DNA of 15,526 nucleotides from JAVBLG01 sp031553655 (GCA_031553655.1 JAVBLG010000126.1:1-15526), one strand, 5' to 3'; counted from the first letter of the stretch, positions 1-7,469 are shown. Translations and numbers: made by a program. The notes: generated from the sequence alone by a model not told the origin.

Positions 1-21
1 CCCCCCCCCCCCCCCCCCCCC
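1..21. repeat. Poly-C homopolymer tract at window edge
   Basis: Twenty-one consecutive C residues begin the window, so the true length is unknown. The tract ends 38 bases before the start of the acyltransferase-phosphatase gene. If an upstream gene reads through it, the three forward frames stop at 39-41, 44-46 and 64-66, so a change in tract length would alter only the last few residues of that gene. Such tracts are known phase-variation sites next to surface-polysaccharide genes in several bacteria. They are also common assembly break points, and either explanation fits here. Confidence 0.75.
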
Positions 22-59
22 GTGCGTACAGTACTCCTTAAAATAAAACAGAGGTTAAC

Positions 60-1271
60 ATGCTGAAAAGTTTGGCGGCGCTGTTGACGAAAGCCCACAC
101 ATATGATTTGAACTGGCAGAATGTATTCAGTTACGCGGCCATAGTGTTGGGCCGCAAATGCGCGGGGCTGTCCGGAATTTTACGTTTGCGGCTCAAAGCT
201 TTTCTTTTCGGTGTGGAAGTGGGGCCAAGAGTGGAATGCTTCGGCCCGATTATTCTGGGGCGCTGGCCCGGCAGCAAAATAGTAATTAGGGCAGGAGCCG
301 GCCTGATATCGACGGCGCGCCGGGCCACAGCCTCCACCATTTATGCTCCGCTGCGTCTGCGCACTTACGGGCGCGAGGCCGAAATTATCATTGGCGAAGG
401 CGCGCAGCTCTCGGGCACATCCATAGCCGCGCGGTCCACGCGGGTGACCGTTGGCAAAAATACCATGATCGGCCCCAATTGTGTGATTGTTGATTCTGAC
501 TTCCACGCCCACTGGCCCCCACAAACCCGCCACCTGGAGCCGGGGCTTGAGTATGACGCCCCGGTGAGCATAGGCGACAATGTATGGATAGGCATGGGCA
601 GCACCATTTTGAAGGGGGTTTCCATTGGCGACGGGGCCGTGGTGGGGGCCGGCAGCCTGGTTACCAGGAGCATTCCGCCCTATGCCATGGCGGTTGGGGT
701 TCCGGCCAGGGTGATCAGGAGTATGCAGAAAGAAAAATTTGTTCTGCTTGATCGCGACGGAACGATTATGGTTGACGGCCACTATCTCAGCAAGCCGGAG
801 GATGTGGCGCTTATGCCGGGGGCGGCCGAAGGATTGAAACTCCTGGCCGAAGCCGGTTATCGCCTGATTGTGGTCACCAACCAGAGTGGCATAGGACGTG
901 GGCTTTATACCGAAGCTTCCATGCATGCTGTGAACGAACGGCTTAAGGAGCTGCTGCGCGAGCATGGCGTTGAAATTTCCGCGATATATTTTTGTCCGCA
1001 CAGCCCGGAAGATAAATGCTCCTGTCGCAAACCCGAATCGGGCATGCTTGAGCGGGCCTCGAAAGATTTTGCTTTTGACCCGGCACAAAGCCTGGTGATA
1101 GGTGACAAGGCCTGCGATGTGGATTTGGGCTTGTCCTCCGGGGCGAAAAGCATTCTTGTACTTACCGGTTACGGGCAAAAACAGGATGAAAGCGTGAAAT
1201 CCAGAGCATCTTTTGTGGCCGGGGATCTGAAGGCGGCGGCGGAGTGGATTTTGATGCAATCACAAGATTGA
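60..1271 (+). CDS. Fusion: hexapeptide-repeat acyltransferase + GmhB-type D,D-heptose 1,7-bisphosphate phosphatase
   Basis: This 403-residue protein appears to be two enzymes joined. Residues 1 to about 220 are a left-handed beta-helix (hexapeptide) acyltransferase of the WbbJ/maltose-acetyltransferase type: repeated turns such as VTVGKNTMIGPN and VSIGDNVWIGMGSTILKG, a histidine loop (IVDSDFHAHW), and the closing SIPPYAMAVGVPARVI. From Met222 onward it is a HAD phosphatase with the nucleophile motif LLDRDGT, then VVTNQSGIGRG, a Cys-His-Cys-Cys zinc-loop pattern (CPHSPEDKCSCRKP) and VIGDKACDVDLG, all typical of GmhB. GmhB removes the C1/C7-series phosphate during ADP-heptose synthesis for the LPS inner core. 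The acyltransferase half probably acetylates a sugar of a surface glycan, but its acceptor cannot be read from sequence. A GAGG ribosome site at 51-54 supports the start. The two parts are normally separate genes. The frame is continuous, and Met222 could serve as an internal start. The stop overlaps the convergent Crp-family gene by 12 bp. Confidence 0.88.
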   Translation: MLKSLAALLTKAHTYDLNWQNVFSYAAIVLGRKCAGLSGILRLRLKAFLFGVEVGPRVECFGPIILGRWPGSKIVIRAGAGLISTARRATASTIYAPLRLRTYGREAEIIIGEGAQLSGTSIAARSTRVTVGKNTMIGPNCVIVDSDFHAHWPPQTRHLEPGLEYDAPVSIGDNVWIGMGSTILKGVSIGDGAVVGAGSLVTRSIPPYAMAVGVPARVIRSMQKEKFVLLDRDGTIMVDGHYLSKPEDVALMPGAAEGLKLLAEAGYRLIVVTNQSGIGRGLYTEASMHAVNERLKELLREHGVEISAIYFCPHSPEDKCSCRKPESGMLERASKDFAFDPAQSLVIGDKACDVDLGLSSGAKSILVLTGYGQKQDESVKSRASFVAGDLKAAAEWILMQSQD

Positions 1272-1964
1272 CCGGAGAGTGCCGCCAGCAATTTCCTCCA
1301 AAGCCACTGCATCAAGCACCTCCACATCACGGCCTTTTACCCTCACTATGCCCTGACGGGTCAGTCGAGCCATTGCGCGCGACAAAGTTTCCCTTGCGGT
1401 GCCCAGCATTTGGGCCAGATCTTCGCGGGACAGTTCCAGACGTACATGTTCTTTTCTTTTACCCAGGATCATGCGATGGGCAATATAGGCGGCCAAACGG
1501 GCTAGAGCTTCACGGCCGCCTTGAGCTTCGATTTTTCTTGTAAGCAGGCGGATGCGTAGTGCCAGAACGCTCAACATGGCTTCGGCAAAGCTCGGATTTT
1601 GGCGCACCAGCTTCATAACCGCCGCGCTCGGCATAAAAATGGCGCGCGATTCTTCAAGGGCCGAGGCCGAAGCGGGGAAAGTGCCGCGCTGGAATACAGC
1701 GGACTCACCCAAGGTAGCCCCTGGCCTTACCAGATGCAGGATAATTTCCCGGCCGTCGGCGGTCAGGTGGAATATTTTGGCCAACCCCGCACTCAGCAGG
1801 TAAAAACCCTCTGCCGGAGCGTCCTCTGTAAAGATGCGTTCCTGCCTGGAAAAAGCGCGCATAATGCTTTCCCTGCTCAGAAAGTCTTTCTCTTCCTTGG
1901 TCAAGGAGGCAAAATGGGTGACGGTGTTCAATTCTTCATGTACATTAGGCAATGGACTTTTCAT
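1260..1964 (-). CDS. Crp/Fnr-family transcriptional regulator
   Basis: The 234-residue length is normal for the family. Residues about 15-130 form the cyclic-nucleotide-like sensor beta-roll (AEGFYLLSAGLAKIFHL, then GATLGESAVFQRG). A long dimerisation helix follows at about 125-165. Residues about 176-212 are a winged helix-turn-helix with LSREDLAQMLGTARETLSR and the recognition helix around 189-203. The protein contains no cysteine, so it cannot hold an FNR-type Fe-S cluster through cysteines. The cAMP-contact Arg-Ser/Thr pair of true CRP is replaced by Pro-Ala-Ser in the segment GTFPASASAL. A different ligand is therefore likely; heme- or nitrosative-stress-sensing relatives such as HcpR are one possibility but not shown. 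The gene starts at 1964 with only a weak A-rich ribosome site. It is divergent from the 261-residue membrane-anchored gene and may regulate itself and that gene. Confidence 0.9.
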   Translation of the reverse strand: MKSPLPNVHEELNTVTHFASLTKEEKDFLSRESIMRAFSRQERIFTEDAPAEGFYLLSAGLAKIFHLTADGREIILHLVRPGATLGESAVFQRGTFPASASALEESRAIFMPSAAVMKLVRQNPSFAEAMLSVLALRIRLLTRKIEAQGGREALARLAAYIAHRMILGKRKEHVRLELSREDLAQMLGTARETLSRAMARLTRQGIVRVKGRDVEVLDAVALEEIAGGTLRSIL

Positions 1965-1980
1965 GATTTTTTTCTTATGA

Positions 1981-1993
1981 CTTATAAAATAAG
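1981..1993. promoter_or_regulatory. Perfect inverted repeat CTTAT-aaa-ATAAG, candidate operator
   Basis: A perfect 5-3-5 palindrome lies 17 bases upstream of the Crp/Fnr-family gene start, inside the divergent intergenic region. Its position would suit autoregulation. It does not match the classic TGTGA-N6-TCACA or TTGAT-N4-ATCAA boxes, and a 5-bp arm in AT-rich DNA can arise by chance, so this is only a candidate. Confidence 0.25.
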
Positions 1994-2038
1994 CTGCACA
2001 TGAGCCTGAGGCTTTATTTGCGGCACGACTTTTTATCT

Positions 2039-2051
2039 AACGTAAAACGTT
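2039..2051. promoter_or_regulatory. Perfect inverted repeat AACGT-aaa-ACGTT, candidate operator
   Basis: A second 5-3-5 perfect palindrome with the same AAA spacer lies 12 bases before the ATG of the divergent membrane-anchored gene. The shared geometry with the repeat at 1981-1993 is the reason to note it. A bound regulator here would block ribosome or polymerase access to the 2064 gene. No protein-site link can be shown from the sequence alone. Confidence 0.3.
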
Positions 2052-2063
2052 TATAGGTACGCT

Positions 2064-2849
2064 ATGCTTGAGACACTTTTAATATTAGCGGCAGTGCTGC
2101 TGGCCGTAACTTTAACCGCAATCGGTAGAAAAAAGGAAGCTGGCCATCAAAACGCGGTTGCGGAAATAAAGAGCGAAATTGCCGACGGCACCAACATGAC
2201 CGCAAAAATAGCGGTTTTTGCCGATGGACGCAGAACTGCCTGTATTGTGGCCGCCTCGGAAGAAATTTCGGCTTTTTTTTATTACCGCGTGGTCGGCGCG
2301 CAGGTAGTGGAAAAATATACGTTCGGCTTAGACAGGATAATTCAGTCCAGGCTTTATATCAACGGGCAGGAAGTTCCTTTTGGATATCCCGCGGACGAAG
2401 TTACGGCCTCTGCTTTCGCTCATGAAATGTCCACATCGGAAGTGGCCATGCCAGGCTCGGCCAGATTGGCGGCTATAAGAAGCATAAGCATAGAAGTGGG
2501 CTACCAAGGCTCGGATCGGCCCAAGGTTCTTGCTATAAATATAATAAACATGCCCGAGGGCGATGCCGCGCAGCAAACAGGCAAGTTGATGGAAAACGCT
2601 GTATGGTGGGCGGCGTTTTTGCGCGCGGCTTCAAGCTCCGCGTGCAGGATGGCTGAAGAAGAAGCGGCCCGTATGCGTATGGCTGAGACGTTTTCGTCAG
2701 CTTCGGTTGCTGCTGAAAGCAAACATACCGCGCCTGCGCCGGAAACCCATACCCAGCTCGGAACCGCTCAGGACTCCGCCCCGGCAAGCGGCTATACATC
2801 TGCCGGTAGCGAAAATATAGCTGATACTGCGGGGACCAAGCCCGCATAG
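2064..2849 (+). CDS. Membrane-anchored protein of unknown function, Ala-rich C-terminus
   Basis: I do not recognise this 261-residue protein. Residues about 4-20 (LLILAAVLLAVTLTAI) form one hydrophobic segment followed by GRKK, which suggests a single N-terminal membrane anchor with the rest in the cytoplasm. The middle part (about 25-175) has mixed beta/alpha character, including YTFGLDRIIQSRLYINGQ. Residues about 180-215 look helical and Ala/Glu-rich. The last 45 residues are Ala/Thr/Ser/Pro-rich and probably disordered. A weak AGGT ribosome site lies 6 bases before the ATG. The gene is divergent from the Crp/Fnr-family regulator and may be its target. Codon use resembles the neighbours, and the frame is intact, ending just before a long inverted repeat. 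Confidence 0.72.
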   Translation: MLETLLILAAVLLAVTLTAIGRKKEAGHQNAVAEIKSEIADGTNMTAKIAVFADGRRTACIVAASEEISAFFYYRVVGAQVVEKYTFGLDRIIQSRLYINGQEVPFGYPADEVTASAFAHEMSTSEVAMPGSARLAAIRSISIEVGYQGSDRPKVLAINIINMPEGDAAQQTGKLMENAVWWAAFLRAASSSACRMAEEEAARMRMAETFSSASVAAESKHTAPAPETHTQLGTAQDSAPASGYTSAGSENIADTAGTKPA

Positions 2850-2905
2850 AGTTTCTGTGCGGCTCAGGCATGTTGAAAAAATTATTTTCGACCCGTCGTG
2901 CCCCC

Positions 2906-3035
2906 CATAAATGAGGGAGGCGCGGGCAAAGACAAGGAAAAAGGCGTTTTTCAGGCGGGGATAGCACTCTTTGGTGCATCCTTGCCTGAAAAACGCCTTT
3001 TGACGCAATATTTGCCCGCGATCCCCTCATTTATG
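2906..3035. terminator. Nested long inverted repeat; likely bidirectional terminator
   Basis: Three pairs of matching arms nest around one centre: a perfect 12-bp pair (2906-2917 with 3024-3035), a perfect 10-bp pair (CGCGGGCAAA at 2921-2930 with its complement at 3011-3020), and a perfect 18-bp pair (2939-2956 with 2984-3001). The inner stem is flanked by A-runs and T-runs, so it can act as an intrinsic terminator in both directions between the two convergent genes. The outer arms are unusual for a simple terminator, and the right one carries the stop codon of the methyltransferase gene (3027-3029). A small palindromic mobile element is an alternative reading. Confidence 0.8.
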
Positions 3036-3893
3036 AAAAAACTGTTGGGAGATGAGGGCTAGCAACATAGCTCCGGCCTGAGCTACGTTAAGCGAGTCAA
3101 AATGTCCGGGCATGGGAATATGTACCAGGTAATCGCACCGTTTCAGCACTCCCGGCCTGATGCCCTTGTCTTCATTGCCCAACACCAACACGGCTGGCAG
3201 GCTGAATGAGGCCGTAAAGGCATTGAGTGACGCCACGTCATCCGTATTGTCCTTTGCCGCGGCCGCTCCATAAACGGTCAAGCCCTTGTCGCGGGCATCA
3301 TCCAGAGCCCTGGCCAGATTGACCACTCTGGACACGGGCAGACGCTCCAGAGCCCCTGCCGCTGTTCGCCTGGCGGCATCTCCCAGGTAGGCCGAATTAT
3401 GCCTGGGCAGGATCATGCCCAGGCCTCCCAAAGCATAGAGGCTGCGGGCCAGCACTCCCGCATTGGCCGGGTCTTGCACTTCGTCCAGAGCCAGCAGCAA
3501 AGGCAGGGAACCGCTCAATCCTTTGGCTGGCGCACTCCCCTCCTTTTTTTCATTCGTGTTTTTGCCCACTCGCGAGTAGTGGCTGGCCGCGCTTTCCAAC
3601 AGAACATCCAGATCCGCGTCTTTCCATTCCTTAAGTCTGGCCACCACGCCTTGATGCCCGGCCGCGCACATGCGGTCTAGCGCCTTGGCTTCCGCCAGCG
3701 AAAAACGTATGCCGGCGGATCGGCACAAATCGAGCATGCGATCAGTTTCGCGGTTTTGCATGCCCTTTTTTACAAAAAGTGTGTCAATTTTACACGGTTC
3801 ATTTTCCAGGAGTTCCATCACCGGCTTTATTCCAGATAGTATGTTTAAACAGCTGGTTATGGTGTCAGAATGATTTTTTTTCGCATGATGCAT
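3027..3893 (-). CDS. rlmB: TrmH/SpoU-family 23S rRNA 2'-O-ribose methyltransferase (RlmB-like)
   Basis: This 288-residue SPOUT enzyme uses S-adenosylmethionine to methylate a ribose 2'-OH. RlmB relatives modify a guanosine in the 23S rRNA peptidyl-transferase region. The N-terminal substrate-binding domain (about 15-95) has the family pattern from ILSGIKPVMELLE to the AAGHQGVVA turn at 77-85. After a charged linker (about 107-126), the catalytic domain carries motif 1 DPANAGVLARSLYALG (141-156), motif 2 LVLGNEDKGIRP (236-247) and motif 3 IPMPGHFDSLNVAQAGAM (259-276), which form the trefoil knot and SAM site. The chosen ATG has an AGG eight bases upstream. The linker is longer than in E. coli RlmB. 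Exact target specificity is inferred, and a TrmH-type tRNA target is less likely because of the HQG domain. It is divergent from the mltD-like gene. Confidence 0.85.
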   Translation of the reverse strand: MHHAKKNHSDTITSCLNILSGIKPVMELLENEPCKIDTLFVKKGMQNRETDRMLDLCRSAGIRFSLAEAKALDRMCAAGHQGVVARLKEWKDADLDVLLESAASHYSRVGKNTNEKKEGSAPAKGLSGSLPLLLALDEVQDPANAGVLARSLYALGGLGMILPRHNSAYLGDAARRTAAGALERLPVSRVVNLARALDDARDKGLTVYGAAAAKDNTDDVASLNAFTASFSLPAVLVLGNEDKGIRPGVLKRCDYLVHIPMPGHFDSLNVAQAGAMLLALISQQFFHK

Positions 3894-4030
3894 GATTACA
3901 ACCTATAACATGATTGGACTTTTTCCGAAAAAAGTTTAGAGTTTCTCACCAAGAGCTCCATGTTTGGAGCTTGCGTACTCGCCGGGGGGGGAAAATCCGG
4001 CGAAAACAAGTTACATACGGGAAGGACCCA

Positions 4031-5641
4031 ATGAGCCTGCATCTCCTTGTGCGTCGAGGATTCTATTTTCTCGTCCTGATTTTGCTTTGTGTTTCGTTCG
4101 CCGGATGCGCCACTCGAACTTCTACTATTGCCGATCCTTTGCGCCAGACAAAGGAAGGCGAAGTCGACATGGCATCCTTGCGACAGATGACCGATGACAG
4201 TGGTACAGCCCTCACAGATAGCGAATTGAGGGTTCTGGCGTCAACCGGGGAACTGGATCGCAATCTATCTCCTTCGGAAATGAACGATGTTGCTTCGCAG
4301 TACAAGTACTTTCTGCGAAAATTCCGCCCCAGCATGGAAAAATTCGTGCAGCGCAGCGAGGGCTATCTGGCCTACAGCAAAAAAGTTTTCCGTGAGCGCG
4401 GCATGCCCGAGGAACTGGCTTATCTGGCCATTGTGGAAAGCGGTTACAATCCGCAGGCCAAATCGCCCGCCGGAGCGGCCGGCTCCTGGCAGTTTATGCC
4501 CTTTACCGGAAGCAGGTACGGGCTGGAACAGAGCTGGTGGCATGATGAGCGGATGGATCCCTACAAAAGCGCGATTTCAGCCGCCGATTATCTCAAAAAA
4601 CTTTACGGCGATTTTGGCGACTGGCATTTGGCCATAGCCGCTTACAATGCCGGTGAAGGCAAAATCGGCCGAGCCCTTGAGGCCACCCAGACCAAAAATT
4701 TTTCCGACCTGAAACTTAAAAACCACACTTTGAACGAAAAAGCCAGACTTAGGGATGAAACCAAGCAGTACGTGCCACGTTTTCTTGCCGTTTGCAAGAT
4801 TATGCGCAACCTTGATTCCCTCGGTTTCAAGCCCATCAATCCTGAATCGTCGCCGGAAAAGGTGGCGCTTACCGTTCCTCCGGGTACGGATCTTCTTGCG
4901 CTCAGCCAGAATGTAAATTCCAACTGGGGAGAGTTTTCGGCTAACAACCCCTCTTTCAAGAGATATGTCAGCTCCCCCTCAAAAGAAAGCGTGATTTATC
5001 TTCCGCGCGAGCAACATGAAGCCGCGCGGGCCTTTTTGCGCAAGCCGGAAGTCGGCAGCTTGAGCGGCTGGCAGAGCTATACTGTTTGCCCCAAAGAAGA
5101 TTGGGACAATATAAGCCGCAAATGTAACGTGCCTTCCAACGTTCTGCGCGAGGCCAATGCTCAGAGAAAGCTCATAGCGGGTACGCCCATAAGAGTTCCG
5201 GCCTCCACCGGGCGCGATGTTGTACCCTTGAACTATGGCGCTTCCACGCGCCTTGCGTCCGCCCCGGCCACCTCACCGGTTAAAAACGGCAATTCCCCGG
5301 CTGTGGCCTCCGCGAAAGAAAGTGGCTCTTCGAGCAAGCTGATTAACAGGGCTCTTGCCCAAGCCGAGGCCGCGTCCAAAAATCAGGCCGCTCAGGCCAA
5401 AAGCATGGCTTCTGTGAACATCAAAGAAAAGGATCAGGGACCCACCGGCAGTCTGGGATCTTCCGGCAGCCTTGGCAAGACCCAGGTCAAAAAAACGGCC
5501 AAAAATTCCGTGCATGTGGTGCAACCTGGCGACACATACTGGAGCGTGGCCCGCAAATATTCCCTCAACCCCAAAGATTTGATCAAAATAAACGGTGAGC
5601 AGCCGTTGAAGCCGGGCGCTACCTTGGTGCTGGCGGAGTAG
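4031..5641 (+). CDS. mltD: Membrane-bound lytic murein transglycosylase D-like lipoprotein with LysM
   Basis: This 536-residue protein is predicted to cleave the MurNAc-GlcNAc bond of peptidoglycan, forming 1,6-anhydro ends, in the periplasm. The start at 4031 is chosen because a strong GGAAGGA ribosome site lies just upstream and the protein then opens with a lipoprotein signal peptide: Arg-rich start, hydrophobic YFLVLILLCVSFAGC, lipobox cysteine at residue 26. An in-frame TTG at 3914 would add 39 charged residues and spoil the signal. The SLT domain (about 105-225) has the catalytic Glu136 in AIVESGYNP, then AAGSWQFMP and WHLAIAAYNAGEGKI, as in MltD. A degenerate LysM-like segment (about 348-391) and a clear C-terminal LysM (494-536, VVQPGDTYWSVARKYSL) bind glycan. 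Between them is a low-complexity Ala/Ser-rich linker. E. coli MltD is shorter and likewise has LysM modules. A GC-rich hairpin follows the stop. Confidence 0.93.
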   Translation: MSLHLLVRRGFYFLVLILLCVSFAGCATRTSTIADPLRQTKEGEVDMASLRQMTDDSGTALTDSELRVLASTGELDRNLSPSEMNDVASQYKYFLRKFRPSMEKFVQRSEGYLAYSKKVFRERGMPEELAYLAIVESGYNPQAKSPAGAAGSWQFMPFTGSRYGLEQSWWHDERMDPYKSAISAADYLKKLYGDFGDWHLAIAAYNAGEGKIGRALEATQTKNFSDLKLKNHTLNEKARLRDETKQYVPRFLAVCKIMRNLDSLGFKPINPESSPEKVALTVPPGTDLLALSQNVNSNWGEFSANNPSFKRYVSSPSKESVIYLPREQHEAARAFLRKPEVGSLSGWQSYTVCPKEDWDNISRKCNVPSNVLREANAQRKLIAGTPIRVPASTGRDVVPLNYGASTRLASAPATSPVKNGNSPAVASAKESGSSSKLINRALAQAEAASKNQAAQAKSMASVNIKEKDQGPTGSLGSSGSLGKTQVKKTAKNSVHVVQPGDTYWSVARKYSLNPKDLIKINGEQPLKPGATLVLAE

Positions 5642-5685
5642 AGCTTCTCAATTTCAATTGATGCATTTAAAAGTTAAAGTACTTC

Positions 5686-5712
5686 GGCTGCCCGGGTGTT
5701 GTCCGGGCAGCC
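5686..5712 (+). terminator. Strong hairpin between mltD-like gene and membrane protein gene
   Basis: A perfect 10-bp GC-rich stem (GGCTGCCCGG with its complement at 5703-5712) closes a 7-base loop 45 bases after the mltD stop. No T-run follows; the next bases are GGGGCTAGAAGGG, which include the ribosome site of the next gene. It may be a weak or factor-assisted terminator, or an mRNA-processing or stability element in a two-gene transcript. Confidence 0.6.
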
Positions 5713-5733
5713 GGGGCTAGAAGGGTGTAAGAT

Positions 5734-6597
5734 ATGCCCCCTATACACACTCGCGATCTGGAACCCCTGGCTCATCTGCACGATTTTTTGCAATTCCACT
5801 GGGAACACCACAATAGCCAGCGCCGGCTTTCTCTTTTTGTGCTGGCTACCTTTTTATTTTCCCTGTTGCTGATCGAGGCGAAAAGGCAGGGGTTTTTGTT
5901 CTTTTTTCCAGACTATCTTATTCCCTCAAATCACGTACATGCTATAAACATAGCTTTCAGCCTTATTTTGATCGTGGAGGTGGTGGGGCTGATTTTTGCC
6001 TTGCCCTGTTCGTTTTCCCGCTCCGTGGGGCACCAACTGGAAATTATCTCGCTGATTCTGCTGCGCGACGCCTTCAAGGAACTGGCCCACTTGCCGGAAC
6101 CCATACGCATTGATTACGGCACTCTTTTGAACATAGGCGCTACAGCCGTTGCTTCATTATGTATTTTCGCCTGTCTGGGCTTTTATCGCCACATGCGCCA
6201 GAGCCGCAATTATCTTCATCGCCCTGTTGACCGTATGTCTTACATTATCGCCAAAAAGGTCATTGCCCTGCTGCTTTTTGCCATTTTTGCGTGCACCGCT
6301 GTTTATGACGGAATGGTATATATTGTCAGTGGAAAACCGATGTTTTTTTTCGAAACCATGTATACGGTGCTGGTTTTTGCCGACATTGCCATAATGCTCA
6401 TCGCTCAGCGTTATATGCCCTCTTATTATGCCGTATTCAGGAATTCCAGCTTTGTTATCGCTACTTTGATGCTGCGTCTTTCTTTGAGCGCGACTTTGCC
6501 CTGGAGTGCGGCGGCCTGCGTTTTTGCCGCGCTTTATATTTTGGGCATAACCTTTGCTATTAATCGTTTTGATCCCCCACCCAGCCCCAGAGTGTGA
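5734..6597 (+). CDS. Polytopic inner-membrane protein of unknown function
   Basis: I do not recognise the family of this 287-residue protein. It has about six or seven hydrophobic membrane segments: roughly 32-48, 69-91, 130-150, 170-196, 205-225, 238-252 and 256-276. The N-terminal 30 residues are soluble and His-rich (HDFLQFHWEHHNSQRR). An amphipathic stretch at about 99-119 (GHQLEIISLILLRDAFKELA) between segments two and three resembles a membrane-interface helix, and the loop at about 151-168 is basic, suggesting it faces the cytoplasm. An AAGGG ribosome site lies 8 bases before the ATG. The gene follows mltD in the same direction, so co-transcription is possible, but a hairpin separates them. 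It converges on the glycosyltransferase gene with only 26 bp between stops and no obvious terminator. A transporter or sensor role cannot be decided. Confidence 0.8.
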   Translation: MPPIHTRDLEPLAHLHDFLQFHWEHHNSQRRLSLFVLATFLFSLLLIEAKRQGFLFFFPDYLIPSNHVHAINIAFSLILIVEVVGLIFALPCSFSRSVGHQLEIISLILLRDAFKELAHLPEPIRIDYGTLLNIGATAVASLCIFACLGFYRHMRQSRNYLHRPVDRMSYIIAKKVIALLLFAIFACTAVYDGMVYIVSGKPMFFFETMYTVLVFADIAIMLIAQRYMPSYYAVFRNSSFVIATLMLRLSLSATLPWSAAACVFAALYILGITFAINRFDPPPSPRV

Positions 6598-6623
6598 CCA
6601 AATCGTCTTTTGCCCAAATTTGG

Positions 6624-7457
6624 TTATTCACTGGCTCCCTGCAACACTTCGAACAATTTTTTGCGGTATTGCCAGTAGACTACGCTTGCCGGGCATATGG
6701 TTGTCCACGGTTTGACATATCCGTAATGCGCCACTTTACCGGCAAGGCGGCCGGGGGGCAGCAGATGCCTGTTTTTTATACTAAGATTAAAATTAAATTT
6801 TGGCGGAGCGTAAAATATCGAATTTTTTTCTGTGCCGGAATTTTCTTTCAGAAAAAATATATTCAAGGCGTCCTGATCGGAAAAGGCAAGATTCTCCGTT
6901 GAATATATTATTTTCATCAGGCGGGCGAGAAAGTCGGGATATTTTTTTCTTATATTTCCGGAATTAAAAACAAGCACTCCGGCATTGAAATATGCCTGCG
7001 GCTCAATGTTGTGCGCGCCGACATGAGCAAAAAAATCTTCGCGGCAAACCGCCTCATCAGCCACCGCCAGCAAATCGTAATAGGCCGTCGCTTTGGCCAA
7101 TTTATTCAATTCGGTCACGTCAAGCAGGCAGCATATGTCGCAGTCCAGATAAATTACGCGCTCGGCGGGAATAAGGTCGGGAATAAACAGGCGGAAATAT
7201 GTTCCTATTCCGCAATGAGCGTCGGCGTAAGCGGACAGCGCATATTGCTCGGGGCGCACCTGGTGCAGACTGAGCTGGGCGCCGAAATGATCCGACAGCC
7301 GCGCGCAACACTGCTTGTCCCCTTCTCCCAGCGTTTCATCGTGTAAAATATGCACGTGAACCTGTCCGGCGGTATTGCTCAACACGGAATATACGCACAC
7401 CAGGGCGTGCACAATATAATTGTTATCGTTGCGTACTCCAAGGGCAATATGGATCAT
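6624..7457 (-). CDS. Glycosyltransferase family 8 protein (LgtC/RfaJ-like)
   Basis: This 277-residue enzyme is predicted to transfer a hexose, usually galactose or glucose from a UDP-sugar, to an LPS or similar acceptor at the cytoplasmic face. The metal-binding DxD is YLDCDICC (Asp105, Asp107), preceded by the TYFRLFIPDLIPAERVIYLD segment characteristic of GT8. Downstream are the conserved YFNAGVLVFN (156-165), SDQDALN (193-199) and HYGYVKPW (244-251). The start at 7457 follows a GGAG ribosome site seven bases upstream; the frame is open further upstream to 7526, but that extension runs through a hairpin and lacks a site. The last third of the gene is markedly AT-rich (about 6770-6960) compared with neighbours, a possible sign of transfer. 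The donor and acceptor sugars cannot be assigned. Confidence 0.9.
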   Translation of the reverse strand: MIHIALGVRNDNNYIVHALVCVYSVLSNTAGQVHVHILHDETLGEGDKQCCARLSDHFGAQLSLHQVRPEQYALSAYADAHCGIGTYFRLFIPDLIPAERVIYLDCDICCLLDVTELNKLAKATAYYDLLAVADEAVCREDFFAHVGAHNIEPQAYFNAGVLVFNSGNIRKKYPDFLARLMKIIYSTENLAFSDQDALNIFFLKENSGTEKNSIFYAPPKFNFNLSIKNRHLLPPGRLAGKVAHYGYVKPWTTICPASVVYWQYRKKLFEVLQGASE

Positions 7458-7469
7458 TGCGTGTCTCCA

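Noticed and set aside
180..1259. Long open frame on the minus strand opposite the acyltransferase-phosphatase gene
   Set aside because: Its translation has no domain pattern and is rich in residues expected from an antisense GC-rich frame, while the plus strand carries clear enzyme motifs.
3914..4030. N-terminal extension of the mltD-like gene from a TTG codon
   Set aside because: It would bury the lipoprotein signal peptide behind 39 charged residues, and the ATG at 4031 has a strong ribosome site.
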